64,000 nt of DNA, taken from NCBI GenBank assembly GCA_021792135.1, contig JAJYVF010000020.1, positions 40,305 through 104,304 of the forward strand, written 5' to 3'. Below, piece by piece: positions 46,382 to 55,224 of this stretch. The position numbers and the translations under genes are program-made. The notes below the pieces were generated by a model that saw only the letters and a list, made by a program, of their open reading frames with translations, ran no database searches and had not been told where the DNA came from. Source of the DNA: Acidobacteriota bacterium. GTDB taxonomy: Bacteria > Acidobacteriota > Terriglobia > Terriglobales > Acidobacteriaceae. How positions within the stretch are numbered: position 1 is the first letter of the stretch; each line of letters opens with the position of its first letter.

Positions 46382-46564
46382 TCAGCGCAGGAGATGGAGA
46401 AGCTTCCAGACGGCGAGGGCCAGGGCCGCGAAGACGGCTTCGAAAGCGAGAGCGAAGGCGAGTCCGCGGAAGGCGCCGAGGTTGTCGTGGAGCGGGGTTG
46501 TGCGGGTCGAGCCGGATGCGGCAGGGGTGAAGGGGGCGGCGGGGTGGAGCGTTTCTGTGGCCAT
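46382..46564 (-). CDS. small single-pass membrane protein upstream of thiS
   Basis: 60 aa, unrecognised. It has a hydrophilic N-terminal half and one C-terminal membrane helix (GLAFALAFEAVFAALALAVW) ending KLLHLLR. ATG 46564 has a good ribosome binding site (CAGGGA). It is placed 26 bp before thiS on the same strand, so the two may be co-transcribed. Its size and topology suggest a small regulatory or assembly subunit, but nothing is known. Confidence 0.6.
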   Translation of the reverse strand: MATETLHPAAPFTPAASGSTRTTPLHDNLGAFRGLAFALAFEAVFAALALAVWKLLHLLR

Positions 46565-46687
46565 GGTGTCCCTGCAGCGGAGTATCGGCGCAGGCAGGCT
46601 TGCCCATCGCGGCCCCGGACGATTTTCCGGCGTCCGCGTATCGAAACAGAACCGCGGTAAGCAGGTTTCCCGTTTGGGAACAGAAGA

Positions 46688-46718
46688 AAAGCCCGGACCG
46701 GCGAGCGGCCCGGGCTTT
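46688..46718 (-). terminator. intrinsic terminator after the S53 gene
   Basis: Arms AAAGCCCGG and CCGGGCTTT flank a 13-nt loop. Read on the minus strand the 3' arm runs into TTTTCTTCTG, so it terminates the S53 reading frame ending at 46734. Confidence 0.75.
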
Positions 46719-46733
46719 GTTATGCCGTGCAGT

Positions 46734-48374
46734 CTAGCGCCGGATTTGCAGGGTGGGAGTGGTGGTTCGGGTGATTCCGCCGCCGGTTCCTTTGATCGTG
46801 ATGGTGTACGTGCCGAGGTGAGCGTTGCGCGAAACGGTGAGATCGAAGTCGGTCGAGCCGGAGCCCGGCGCCGGCAGCGATGCTGGGCTGAAGCTCGTCG
46901 TCACGCCGGAGGGGACGCCGGTGGCCGAGAAGGAGACCGCCGAGTCAAAGCCGCCGGAGACGGAGCTGGTGACGACGGCATAGCCGCTCTGGCCGCGAGC
47001 CATATATCCGGAGCTGGGTGAGACGGAGAGGGTGAAGTTCCCCTGCTGCGGAGCGGTGACGGTGAGGAGAACACTGGTGGTTTCGACGGTGCTGCCGGAG
47101 GTGCCTTTCACGGTGATGGTGTAGGTTCCGGGCGCGGTGGTGGAGACGACGGAGATGCCCATGCTGGAGCTACCGGCGCCGGTAATCGAGGATGGGGTGA
47201 AGGTGACGGTGACCCCGGAGGGCTGGCCGGAGGCAGAGAGCGCGATGGCAGAGCTAAAGCCGCCGGTAACGGAACTGGTGATGGTGGAGCTGACCGCGTT
47301 TCCCTGGACAAGGGAGACAGAGCCGGGCGAGGCGGTGAGATTGAAGCCAGGCGTGGTGGAGGCGGATCCGGCAAGGGCGTTGATGAAGTTTACGCCGCCG
47401 GGGCTTCCCCAGCCGGTCGCAAGGTCGTAGCCGCTCGTCGCGGAATACCCGTTGCTGCTGGTGATGTCGTGCAGGTCAGAGTCATAGCTGGACCCTTCGC
47501 CGATGGAATAGAGAGCGGGGTTGATGAAACCGAGGAGTCCATTGCCATTGGCGACGGACTGCTGGTTGACGAGGGCCAGGTAACCGGCCCAGAGCGGCGC
47601 GGCAAAGCTGGTGCCGCCGTATTGGTTGGCGGTGCAGGCAGTCTGGTCGGCGCAGACGTAATAGGTGAAGTTGGCGTTGGCGGAGACGTCCGGACCGTTG
47701 CGGTAGCTCGTTGAGCAGCTGGAGCAGCCGGCGGCCGCGGTGGTTTGCCAGGAAGGAATGGCGTACCTGTCGGGCGAGATGCCGCCGCCGCCATCGACCC
47801 ATGCAGTTTCCGAAGACCAGGGTCCGGCGGCCGCGCTGGTGGTGAGATCGGTGCCGCCCACGGAGGTGATGTAGACGTCATCGGCGGGGTAGATTTCCGA
47901 GGCGGTACCGGAAGTGGTCCATTTGCCGCTGTCGCCCGCCGCCTGGAAGAGGTTTTGCCCCTGGGCGGCGAATTCCTCAAAGTACGGATTGTCGGTGTTG
48001 GGGTCGGCGGGATACCAGGTCCATGAGGAGCTGAGCTGAGCGCAGACGGCGACCTGTCCGGCGGCCATGGCATTGAAGATTGCGGCGTCGGTGGAACCGA
48101 TGTAGACAACGAGGTGCGACAGACCGGGAGCCATGCCGAGAGCCTGCGTCATATCGAGGGTTTGCTCAGTGTCGTCGCAGCCGCTGGAGTAGACGCAGCT
48201 GGTGCTGGTGCCGTCGACGGAGTCCAGCGTGACGGTGGCGCCGGGATAGGTCTGGTGGACGTTGTTGTAGTAGGTCTGGAGGTCGGCGAGGTCGGTACCG
48301 TAATACTCAAGCAGGCCTACGGACTGACCGCTGCCGTTGAGGGAGCTTGCGCCGTAGTAGGCAGCCCGGCCCGG
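46734..48374 (-). pseudogene. 5'-truncated S53 (sedolisin) peptidase with Ig-like C-terminal repeats
   Basis: 546 open codons without a plausible start: the frame opens after an in-frame TAA at 48375-48377, 8 bp past the lepB stop. It begins inside the catalytic domain (AAYYGASSLNGSGQSVGLLE). The signal peptide, inhibitory pro-domain and first catalytic strand are missing. What remains has the sedolisin residues: Glu and Asp in CDDTEQTLDMTQ, Asp in QAAGDSG, Ser in YGGTSFAAPLWAG. Two Ig-like repeats of about 95 residues follow (FNLTASPGSVSLVQGN..., FTLSVSPSSGYMARGQ...). The first internal ATG (48152) lies after the catalytic Glu-Asp pair. Probably non-functional. Confidence 0.8.
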
Positions 48375-48384
48375 TTACGGGGGA

Positions 48385-48924
48385 TTAGTGGACAACACCC
48401 ATATTATCGGCGGGCCAATAGATGAATTCGGCCTTGCCGTAGATGAGGTCGCGGGGGACCGGGCCGAAATCGCGGCTGTCGCTGGAGATGCTGCGATGGT
48501 CGCCCATGACGAAGTATTCGCCGTCGGGGATCACCATTTCAGGCATGGAACGGGTGTCGCGATAGCGCGGCGGGACGTAGGGCTCGCTGAGCGGATGGTT
48601 GTTGACGAAGACTCGGCCGCGATCGATCAAGATGGAATCGCCGGGCAGGGCGATGATGCGCTTGATGTAGCTCTTCTCGGGATCGCGGGGATAGCGGAAG
48701 ACGACGACGTCGTCGCGGTCGATCTTCTCGAAGCGAAAAAAGAACTTGTCGATGAAAAGACGGTCCTGGTCGCGCAGTCCGGGCTGCATGCTGGTACCTT
48801 CCACGCGCACCGGCTGATAGAGGAAGGTCACGATGAGAAAGGACGCGACGACGGAGATGCTGATGTCGCGGATCCAGACGCGAAAAAAACGACTTTTGGA
48901 TGCAGAGGGAGGATTCTGGTTCAT
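48385..48924 (-). CDS. lepB: type I signal peptidase
   Basis: 179 aa inner-membrane protease that removes signal peptides. It has one N-terminal helix (ISVVASFLIVTFLYQPVRVE), nucleophile Ser45 in GTSMQPGL, general base Lys88 in SYIKRIIALPGDSI, and the boxes FVMGDHRSISSDSRDFG. Short form with a single helix, as in Gram-positive-like or secondary LepB proteins. It starts 6 bp after the secreted TrbI-like gene, so translational coupling is likely. The gene ends right where the truncated S53 reading frame begins. Confidence 0.95.
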   Translation of the reverse strand: MNQNPPSASKSRFFRVWIRDISISVVASFLIVTFLYQPVRVEGTSMQPGLRDQDRLFIDKFFFRFEKIDRDDVVVFRYPRDPEKSYIKRIIALPGDSILIDRGRVFVNNHPLSEPYVPPRYRDTRSMPEMVIPDGEYFVMGDHRSISSDSRDFGPVPRDLIYGKAEFIYWPADNMGVVH

Positions 48925-48930
48925 GAGAAA

Positions 48931-49773
48931 TCAGCTGCACCCCAGGCTGCCGGCGGGGCACACGATCTGCGTCCGTTGCGCAAAGTTGGGTTTGGCCATG
49001 GGCTGCGGCTGCGTGGAGGCAGGCACGAGGGTCGTGGGGCCGTCGAGGTTGGATTCCTGCAGCAGGAGCGGGCGCTGGAGAACCATTTCGACCTGGGTGC
49101 CGGAGTCGATGTTGACTTCGGCGTTGCGAGTGAAAAGAGCGACGATGCCGGCGGCGGCCAGACCGGCGCCGACGCCTTCGAGGCCTCCGGCGATGGGATG
49201 GCCTGAAGCGAGGCCGCCGATGGAGCCGATGGTGGCTCCGGTGGGTACGGCAACCTTGGCGGTCTCGCCGGCGTTGTGGGCCTTGTTGCTGCCGCCATCC
49301 TGCTGGATGGTGCCTTCATCGCCCTTGACGGTCTGGTTCTTCGTGCCGGGAAGGCTGTTGACGACCCCGGGGATCTCCGCGACGGAGCCGTTGGGGAAGA
49401 TCATCGAGGTGAAGTGCATGTTGAGCTGCGCCTTGCCGTGGATGCGACCGGGGCGCACCACGCTGTCGACGACTCCCTGGACGTAGACGCCGGCGGGGAT
49501 GACGACGCGGTTGCCGACGACCACCGGAAAGATGGAGTTGAGGTAGACGCCGTCGCCGGGTTTGGCGCTCTTGGTGTTGATGGCGCTGCGGAGCTGGAGG
49601 AGAACTCTGGTTCCGGAGGGGACGGTGATGGTCCTGGGGGCCGGTGCGGAGGAGGCTGCGGGCTGGGTGGCGGAGGCGGGCGCCTGAGCCGATGCGGCCG
49701 GCGCGGTTTGCGCGGCCGCCATGCTTCCGGCGGCGAGGACCGCAGTCAGGATGGCAGGTTGCAGCGTGCTCAT
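48931..49773 (-). CDS. secreted TrbI/VirB10-like domain protein
   Basis: 280 aa. ATG 49773 follows CCGGAG and gives a signal peptide (LQPAILTAVLAAGSMAAAQ). After an Ala/Pro/Ser-rich linker comes a beta-rich region (ITVPSGTRVLLQLRSAINTK, GDGVYLNSIFPVVVGNRVVI, PAGVYVQGVVDSVVRPGRIH) that resembles the C-terminal fold of VirB10/TrbI. A Gly-rich hydrophobic stretch (GATIGSIGGLASGHPIAGGL) may insert in a membrane. No other conjugation or type IV secretion genes are present, so it is likely a stand-alone envelope protein. It is transcribed just ahead of lepB. Confidence 0.72.
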   Translation of the reverse strand: MSTLQPAILTAVLAAGSMAAAQTAPAASAQAPASATQPAASSAPAPRTITVPSGTRVLLQLRSAINTKSAKPGDGVYLNSIFPVVVGNRVVIPAGVYVQGVVDSVVRPGRIHGKAQLNMHFTSMIFPNGSVAEIPGVVNSLPGTKNQTVKGDEGTIQQDGGSNKAHNAGETAKVAVPTGATIGSIGGLASGHPIAGGLEGVGAGLAAAGIVALFTRNAEVNIDSGTQVEMVLQRPLLLQESNLDGPTTLVPASTQPQPMAKPNFAQRTQIVCPAGSLGCS

Positions 49774-50044
49774 AGGCAGTCTCCGGGCACCTTCATTATT
49801 TTGCCTGAAACACGGGGGAAATCTCAGTTGCCGGCCGCACAGGGGGCTTTCCCGTTGGACCGTCGGCATGGTGTTGAAGTGAGCACGGGGACAGGGGCCG
49901 CTGCACGCAGGCGGGAGCAGGGCGCAGGATTCTTCCCTGGGTCCGCGACTCTGCCGCGGTCATCGGGACGGGAGCGGAGGGCAGAGTCGCGGAGGCGGAT
50001 TCCCCGCCGGCGGAGCGCGGTGCTGCAGGGGGAGCCGGAGCGGC

Positions 50045-51259
50045 TCAGGCCTGGATGATCTGCGGCTGGGTGGCGGGCATCGTCTGCGAGAGCTCATCGA
50101 GGGCAGCGAGTTTGGCCTGGTAGTCCTCGATTTCGAACTGCTCCTTGGCGCTGGCCCACTGCAGAGCGCGTTTCAGGAGGTCGCGGGCGGCGGGACGGCC
50201 GATGCGGCGTTCCTGAATCTCCGCGAGCAGCATGTAATTGCGGGTGGAGGCGGGATTCCTCTGCAGGAGGCGGACGGCCATGCGGTAGGACTCCTCGTAC
50301 TTCTTCGCATGGAGAAGCAGGCGGCTGTAAAGGGCGAGGACCTCCGAATCTTCGGGAGAGAGCTTGAGGGCGGCATCGCAGGTGGCGATGGCTTCCTCCT
50401 GGCGGCCGAGCTTCTGCCAGCAGAGCGCAAGATGGCGGAGAAGCGCGCTCTGCACGGCGCGGGGCAGGGGCTGCTTGAGCTGCGCTTCGCAGAACTCGGA
50501 CCACTCCCGGTGGCGGCCAAGGCTGATCATGGCGCGGAAGTAGCGCTTTTCGATGTCGGAGCCGTAGAGGGGATGGGTGAGGTTCTGGGCGACAAGATCA
50601 TGGAGGACCTGGAGGGATTCGGCGCGTTCGGCGGCGCGGAATTCGGCGGTCAGGGCGAGCAGCTCGGCGCGAGCGGCGAAGTTCTCGGGATCCTTGTCGG
50701 CCGCGAGCTTGTAGAACTCGAGGGCTTTGGCATAGATGGCGCGGTCAGCGCAGATGTCCCCCGCGCTCTGGAAATCGCGGGAGGTGGCGTTTTCGCGGTC
50801 GATGCGGCTGAGGTGGCCGGCGGCGGCGGGCCAGTCGGGCGCCTGCACGGCCAGGCGGAGCAGGGTCTCCGGCGGGGTCCATTCAAGGGCGGCCGTCGCG
50901 GGAGCGAATTTGGCGGCTTCGGCGGCGGTGGCGCGGATTTCCGAGAGGAGCTTTTCAATTTCTTCCTTCGCGGAGCCGAGGTGGGAATCGAAACCGTTCT
51001 TCCGCTCCTGGGCCTCGCGGTGGAGGGTGGCGAAGGCGGCAAGCTGGCGGCGTGCTTCCTCGCTCTGGCGGAGGATATCGCCGACGAGGGCGCCGAGCCG
51101 GGACTGGACGCAGGAATCGATCTCGTCGGTGAGGGCACGGCGCAGAGCGGCGCGGGCGCGAACTTCGAAAATGAGGAAAACAAGGATGAAGAGAACCAGC
51201 AGCAGAAGAGAAACCAGGGGCAGACTCCCGGTCTGGAACGCGAACATTTGGTGCTCCAT
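50045..51259 (-). CDS. membrane-anchored TPR protein
   Basis: 404 aa. ATG 51259 is used because it follows an AGGA and yields an N-terminal helix (LPLVSLLLLVLFILVFLIFE) after 10 residues. A predicted coiled coil (residues about 35-130, LTDEIDSCVQSRLGALVGDI and KEEIEKLLSEIRATAAEAAK) leads into TPR units (YAKALEFYKLAADKDPENFA, EEAIATCDAALKLSPEDSEV, YEESYRMAVRLLQRNPAS). Topology suggests a cytoplasmic scaffold. Function unknown. An upstream extension to 51451 is judged non-coding. Confidence 0.78.
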   Translation of the reverse strand: MEHQMFAFQTGSLPLVSLLLLVLFILVFLIFEVRARAALRRALTDEIDSCVQSRLGALVGDILRQSEEARRQLAAFATLHREAQERKNGFDSHLGSAKEEIEKLLSEIRATAAEAAKFAPATAALEWTPPETLLRLAVQAPDWPAAAGHLSRIDRENATSRDFQSAGDICADRAIYAKALEFYKLAADKDPENFAARAELLALTAEFRAAERAESLQVLHDLVAQNLTHPLYGSDIEKRYFRAMISLGRHREWSEFCEAQLKQPLPRAVQSALLRHLALCWQKLGRQEEAIATCDAALKLSPEDSEVLALYSRLLLHAKKYEESYRMAVRLLQRNPASTRNYMLLAEIQERRIGRPAARDLLKRALQWASAKEQFEIEDYQAKLAALDELSQTMPATQPQIIQA

Positions 51260-51531
51260 ATTTTCCTGCTCGGGGAGGTGCCCGATGATAGCACAGAAGG
51301 GTTGTGCATCTGTCGGGATTTCCCCTGCACCTTTCGGGGCAGGGGCGGATGCGCGGATGGCCGGTTCGCCCTGCGTCGATGGGGCAGCAGAGCAATCGGC
51401 GCGGTGGATGCAGCTGGGGAAGAGTTCCGGGGAACGCCGGCTCCGGAGCATCCGCCGCCCGCAGCTCTCGTGTGTGGGCCGGCAAGCTCACAGAAAGACA
51501 AAAGGGACCCCTCTGCGGCGTACCCCGGGGC

Positions 51532-52752
51532 TTATTTGACGCGAACCCTCGGTTCGACGGACATGCCTGGGCGGAGGAGGTGGTCCTTGTTCTCCTGGGG
51601 TTCGGTGAGATCGATACGGACCGGGATCCGCTGAACGACTTTGACGTAGTTACCGGTGGCGTTCTCCGGCGGGAAGAGACTGAGCATGGAGCCGGTGGCA
51701 CCGCCGATCTGCGTGACCCTGCCGTCGTAGTCGCGATCATAGGCGTCGATGTGGAGGGTAACGGCCTGGCCGGGTCGCATGTGCTCGAGCTGGGTTTCCT
51801 TGAAATTGGCGGTGATCCAGACATTGTCAAGGGAGACGAGGGTCATGAGGGCCTGGCCGACGGAGACGTTCTGTCCGGGCTGGACGCTCTTGATGGTGAC
51901 GATGCCCGAGGTGGGGGCGTGGATCTGGCAGTACTCGAGGTTGAGCTCGGCCTGGGCCAGGGCGGCGCGGGCCTGATCGACCTGAGCGGCGGCCTGATCG
52001 GCTTTGGCTTTCTGGATGGCGACCTGCTGGGGGGCGGTTCTGGCGTAGTTCAGGCTGGACTGAGCCTGGACAACGCGGTCGTGCGCCATGCGAACGGCGT
52101 TCTGTGCGGCGACCACGTCCGCTTCGGCCTCATCGACGGCGGCCTTGTCGGCGTCGGCGGTGGCCACGGCGGCGTCGTACTGCTGCTTCGAGATGATGTC
52201 CTTCTGAACCAGCGGCGTGTAGCGCTCGAGGTCGAGCCTGGCCTTTTCATAGTTGGCCTGCGCGGCGACGACGCGGGCCTGGTCTGCCTTAAGCTGGTTT
52301 TCCGACTCGACGACCGCCTCGTGGGCACTGACTACATCGATGCTGGCGTTGTTGAGGTTGGTGCCGGTGTTGATGTGGATGACCGGGATGTTGACGCGGG
52401 CGGCCTCGTAGCTGGCCTCGGCCGATTCGAGGTTGGCCTCGGCCTGATGGAGGGCGGTTTCGAAGTCGGCGGGATCAACCTGGACGAGAAGGGTTCCGGC
52501 ATCGACGAACTGATTCTGGTCGACAAAGACGCGCAGCACATGCCCCTGGATGCGGGAGCTGATCTGCACGAGGTTGCCGTCGACCTGGGCGTCGTCGGTG
52601 TCCTCGTAATAGGTGGAGTGCCACCACCAGAGGAACGCGCCGACCACGAGGATGGCCACGACGCCGATGATGATGAAGCGGCGGCGGGACGGCTGGCGCG
52701 GGGTCTCCTGCTGATCTTCGGTGGGTTTGGGCTCGGTCATCTGATCCGCCAC
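51532..52752 (-). CDS. HlyD/EmrA-type membrane fusion protein
   Basis: 406 aa periplasmic adaptor. It has a cytoplasmic N-terminus, one helix (FIIIGVVAILVVGAFLWWW), a lipoyl/biotinyl half-motif (VQISSRIQGHVLRVFVDQNQ), a long alpha hairpin (residues about 110-240, Ala/Gln/Lys-rich coiled coil), and the second half (IHAPTSGIVTIKSVQPGQNV). The C-terminus carries the beta-barrel (NVWITANFKETQLEHMRPGQ). It bridges an inner-membrane pump to a TolC channel; the upstream gene encodes the channel 2 bp before. No pump gene follows, so its partner is elsewhere. Confidence 0.9.
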   Translation of the reverse strand: MADQMTEPKPTEDQQETPRQPSRRRFIIIGVVAILVVGAFLWWWHSTYYEDTDDAQVDGNLVQISSRIQGHVLRVFVDQNQFVDAGTLLVQVDPADFETALHQAEANLESAEASYEAARVNIPVIHINTGTNLNNASIDVVSAHEAVVESENQLKADQARVVAAQANYEKARLDLERYTPLVQKDIISKQQYDAAVATADADKAAVDEAEADVVAAQNAVRMAHDRVVQAQSSLNYARTAPQQVAIQKAKADQAAAQVDQARAALAQAELNLEYCQIHAPTSGIVTIKSVQPGQNVSVGQALMTLVSLDNVWITANFKETQLEHMRPGQAVTLHIDAYDRDYDGRVTQIGGATGSMLSLFPPENATGNYVKVVQRIPVRIDLTEPQENKDHLLRPGMSVEPRVRVK

Positions 52753-52754
52753 GC

Positions 52755-54275
52755 TTACTTTCCTCCCAAATAATCCTGATAGCTCCGCTCGGCGACGCCG
52801 AGAGCGCGCGCCAGGGAGAGTTTGGCCAGGTTGTGCTGGTAGAGACTGGCAACATACTGTTCACTGGCCTGAGCGACGGCCTGCTGCGCCTGGGAAACCG
52901 CGAGGTTGTCGGAAACGCCTGCCTTGTAGCGCTGCTGGGCTTCGCTGAGCGCCTCGTTGGCGAGGTCGACATTGCCGCGGGCGACGTCAACCAGCTTTTC
53001 GGCTGCCTGGATGTCGAGGATGCTGTCGCGGACATCGGCGCCGATCTGGCCGCGAAGATCGCTGAGGCGGGCGCGGAGCGTTTCCAGCTGGGACTGCGCC
53101 TGTTCGGCATCGCCGCGGAGCTTGCCCTCCTCGAAGAGCGGCACGTCGAGGGCGCCTGTGGCGTCTCCGGTGCCGTGGGAATGGGCAAAGTTGATGCCGA
53201 TGTCGCCGTAGTCGCCGCTGAAGCTGATGGTGGGCAGACGCTCCGCGGCGGCGGCCTTGCGGGCCAGCTCGGCTGCCTGGACCTGCTGTTCGAGAGCCTG
53301 GAGATCGGGCCGGTTTTGCAGGGCCTCGCGAACGGCGGTATTGGGGTCGAGATGATCGAGGGGCTTGTAAGGCTCCCGATCGGTCAGATCGAACTTCTGA
53401 TCGAGAGGCAGGCCGATGGCGCGGGCCAGAGCGATCTTGTCCTTCTCGTAAGCATTACGGGCCGAGATAAGGCTCTGCTCCTGCATCTGGTAGTCGACGC
53501 GGGCGCGCAGCTCATCGAGAAGCGGGGCGGTTCCGGCCTGATGATTGGCGACAGCCTGGTCGAGGGAGACTTTGGAGGTGTCGACCTGGGCCTGCGCTGC
53601 CTGGATGCGCGCGGCCTCGGCGATCACGGTGAGATAGGCGTTGCCGACGGTGAGAACGACGAGATCGCGGGCGTCCCGTGCGGAGAGGCTGGCGGCCTGG
53701 AAATTATGTTTCTGGGCGAGATAGTTGCGGAGCGAGGAAAGGTCGACGAGTTTCCAGTCCACCGAACCGCGCAGGTCGGTGTATCCGTAGGGACCGACGA
53801 TGGCGGGGAAGCCGGGGATGCGCAGACCCTGGGCCTGGAGGTCGGTTTCCTGCACGGCTTCCTTGAGAGTGCCGGTGACGGTGGGTAGCAGAGTCTGGAG
53901 CTCTTCGAGGCGGGCGCCGCGGGCGGAGCTGATGTTCTGCGTGGTGAGGATGAGGCCCAGATTGAAGCGCAGCCCACGCTGGATGGCATCGCTGAGAGAC
54001 AGCGGCAGAACACCGGGGGTGACCGGCTGCTGAGCGACGCTGCCCTGATAGGTGGAGGTGTCGATTGCCGGCTGCGGGATCTGAATGGGCCCCTGCGGGA
54101 CGACCACCGAGCTGCCGCCGCCAGACGCCTGCGCCATGGAGGAAGCAGCCATCGTCAGGGCGAGAGCCACCACGACGGCGACGTGTTGCAGGCGCAAAAA
54201 TCCTGGATGGTTGGCTATGGCCTCCGGCACGAAACGAGCCTTTCGTCTGAACCAGGGGAAAACACGGATTCCCAC
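52755..54275 (-). CDS. TolC-family outer membrane efflux protein
   Basis: 506 aa with an N-terminal signal region (HVAVVVALALTMAASSMAQA). Two OEP repeats are visible: PLSLSDAIQRGLRFNLGLIL with the first coiled-coil region, and AVREALQNRPDLQALEQQVQ with the second. ELARKAAAAERLPTISFSGD and GVSDNLAVSQAQQAVAQASE are typical. Outer-membrane trimeric channel for export. GTG at 54275 is the earliest start; it lacks a ribosome binding site and a GTG at 54230 is possible. Overlaps closely with the HlyD gene downstream. Confidence 0.9.
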   Translation of the reverse strand: MGIRVFPWFRRKARFVPEAIANHPGFLRLQHVAVVVALALTMAASSMAQASGGGSSVVVPQGPIQIPQPAIDTSTYQGSVAQQPVTPGVLPLSLSDAIQRGLRFNLGLILTTQNISSARGARLEELQTLLPTVTGTLKEAVQETDLQAQGLRIPGFPAIVGPYGYTDLRGSVDWKLVDLSSLRNYLAQKHNFQAASLSARDARDLVVLTVGNAYLTVIAEAARIQAAQAQVDTSKVSLDQAVANHQAGTAPLLDELRARVDYQMQEQSLISARNAYEKDKIALARAIGLPLDQKFDLTDREPYKPLDHLDPNTAVREALQNRPDLQALEQQVQAAELARKAAAAERLPTISFSGDYGDIGINFAHSHGTGDATGALDVPLFEEGKLRGDAEQAQSQLETLRARLSDLRGQIGADVRDSILDIQAAEKLVDVARGNVDLANEALSEAQQRYKAGVSDNLAVSQAQQAVAQASEQYVASLYQHNLAKLSLARALGVAERSYQDYLGGK

Positions 54276-54440
54276 TCAGCGTATGTGTTTTGGATGCGTC
54301 GTACCGCTGAAAAATTCAAAAGAATCTCTGGCTTAAGAGTATTCCAAGGAAGGCCGCTGCGTCTCGCCGATGAGGAAAAAGGTAACGTTTCAGGAAGCCG
54401 GTGGCGAGACAACGTTCGGCGAGCAGGCGTGCCCAGCGAT

Positions 54441-54468
54441 CAGCCTCAGGCGGTTACGCCTGAGGCTG
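54441..54468. terminator. 11-bp hairpin over the end of the sigma-like gene
   Basis: CAGCCTCAGGC and GCCTGAGGCTG pair perfectly around GGTTAC. The stop codon (TAA on the minus strand) sits in the loop. No T-tract follows, so it may be an attenuating or RNA-protecting hairpin rather than a terminator. Confidence 0.45.
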
Positions 54469-55009
54469 ACTGCGCGAGAGACGAAGCCAGGGAGCAGAGC
54501 ACCTCGCGGAAGAGGATGCCAACCGCTTCAGGAGTCCAGACGGAGGGCCACGCAATGCGGCTGATCGCCTGGGCGGTGGCGGCGTTGTCCTGCCCGAGCA
54601 CGGCACGCTGAACAAAGACGGCGCGCTGGGCCTGCGAGAGCCGGTCAAGCCAGGCGCGGAGACGGCTGCGTCCGGCGCCGCCGATCAGATCAGAAAGCTC
54701 GGCTCGGGAGAGCGGGGTGGTGTCGTCTTCGATGCAGGGAGCGCCGGGACTGGGCTCAGGCACCGAGGAGAACGAAGCGGGGTCGCGACGGCGCATGATC
54801 TCGAGGGCGCCATCGATCACGCGGTTGCGCACAAGAGTTTCCGCCACGACGGGTTCGGCACAGGGGTCGACATCGACGGCGGCCACGGTGTTCTCGACCA
54901 GGCGGAGAGCGTCCGCTTCGCTGCCGAGCATGAGCGCCGCAAACTGATACATCTCGAGCGCAATGTGCTCCGCGGTGAGGACTGCTTCCGGACAGGGATT
55001 TTCCGTCAT
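54446..55009 (-). CDS. divergent sigma-factor-like protein
   Basis: 187 aa. ATG 55009 has a strong ribosome binding site (GGAGGTG). Order and helices resemble an ECF sigma factor without good consensus. Residues about 20-85 could be a region-2-like bundle (YQFAALMLGSEADALRLVEN, then NRVIDGALEIMRRRDPASF). Residues about 110-155 read like a region 4 start (SRLRAWLDRLSQAQRAVFVQ, AVLGQDNAATAQAISRIAW). The usual aromatic promoter-melting residues of region 2.3 are not evident. Possibly a degenerate sigma factor or regulator. It lies 170 bp upstream of the TolC/HlyD pair on the same strand and divergent from ppk1. Confidence 0.6.
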   Translation of the reverse strand: MTENPCPEAVLTAEHIALEMYQFAALMLGSEADALRLVENTVAAVDVDPCAEPVVAETLVRNRVIDGALEIMRRRDPASFSSVPEPSPGAPCIEDDTTPLSRAELSDLIGGAGRSRLRAWLDRLSQAQRAVFVQRAVLGQDNAATAQAISRIAWPSVWTPEAVGILFREVLCSLASSLAQSASGVTA

Positions 55010-55224
55010 GGCGACACCTCCGGGCGAAACCGCTGATTCCATCCTCGCCTGGCGGGGGTGGGGCGTCAAATGAAAGAGACATTCTGGTGAATCGATTCAG
55101 GGCGACGGATTTCCGCAGAGTGCGGAATTCAGTGATGCTGCAACGGGCGGCGATTGCGGCTGCCGCGGCCTGACGGATCAGGTACACTTTTGCGTACGCC
55201 GGGAGTGCCTTGGGGCCTGGTTCT

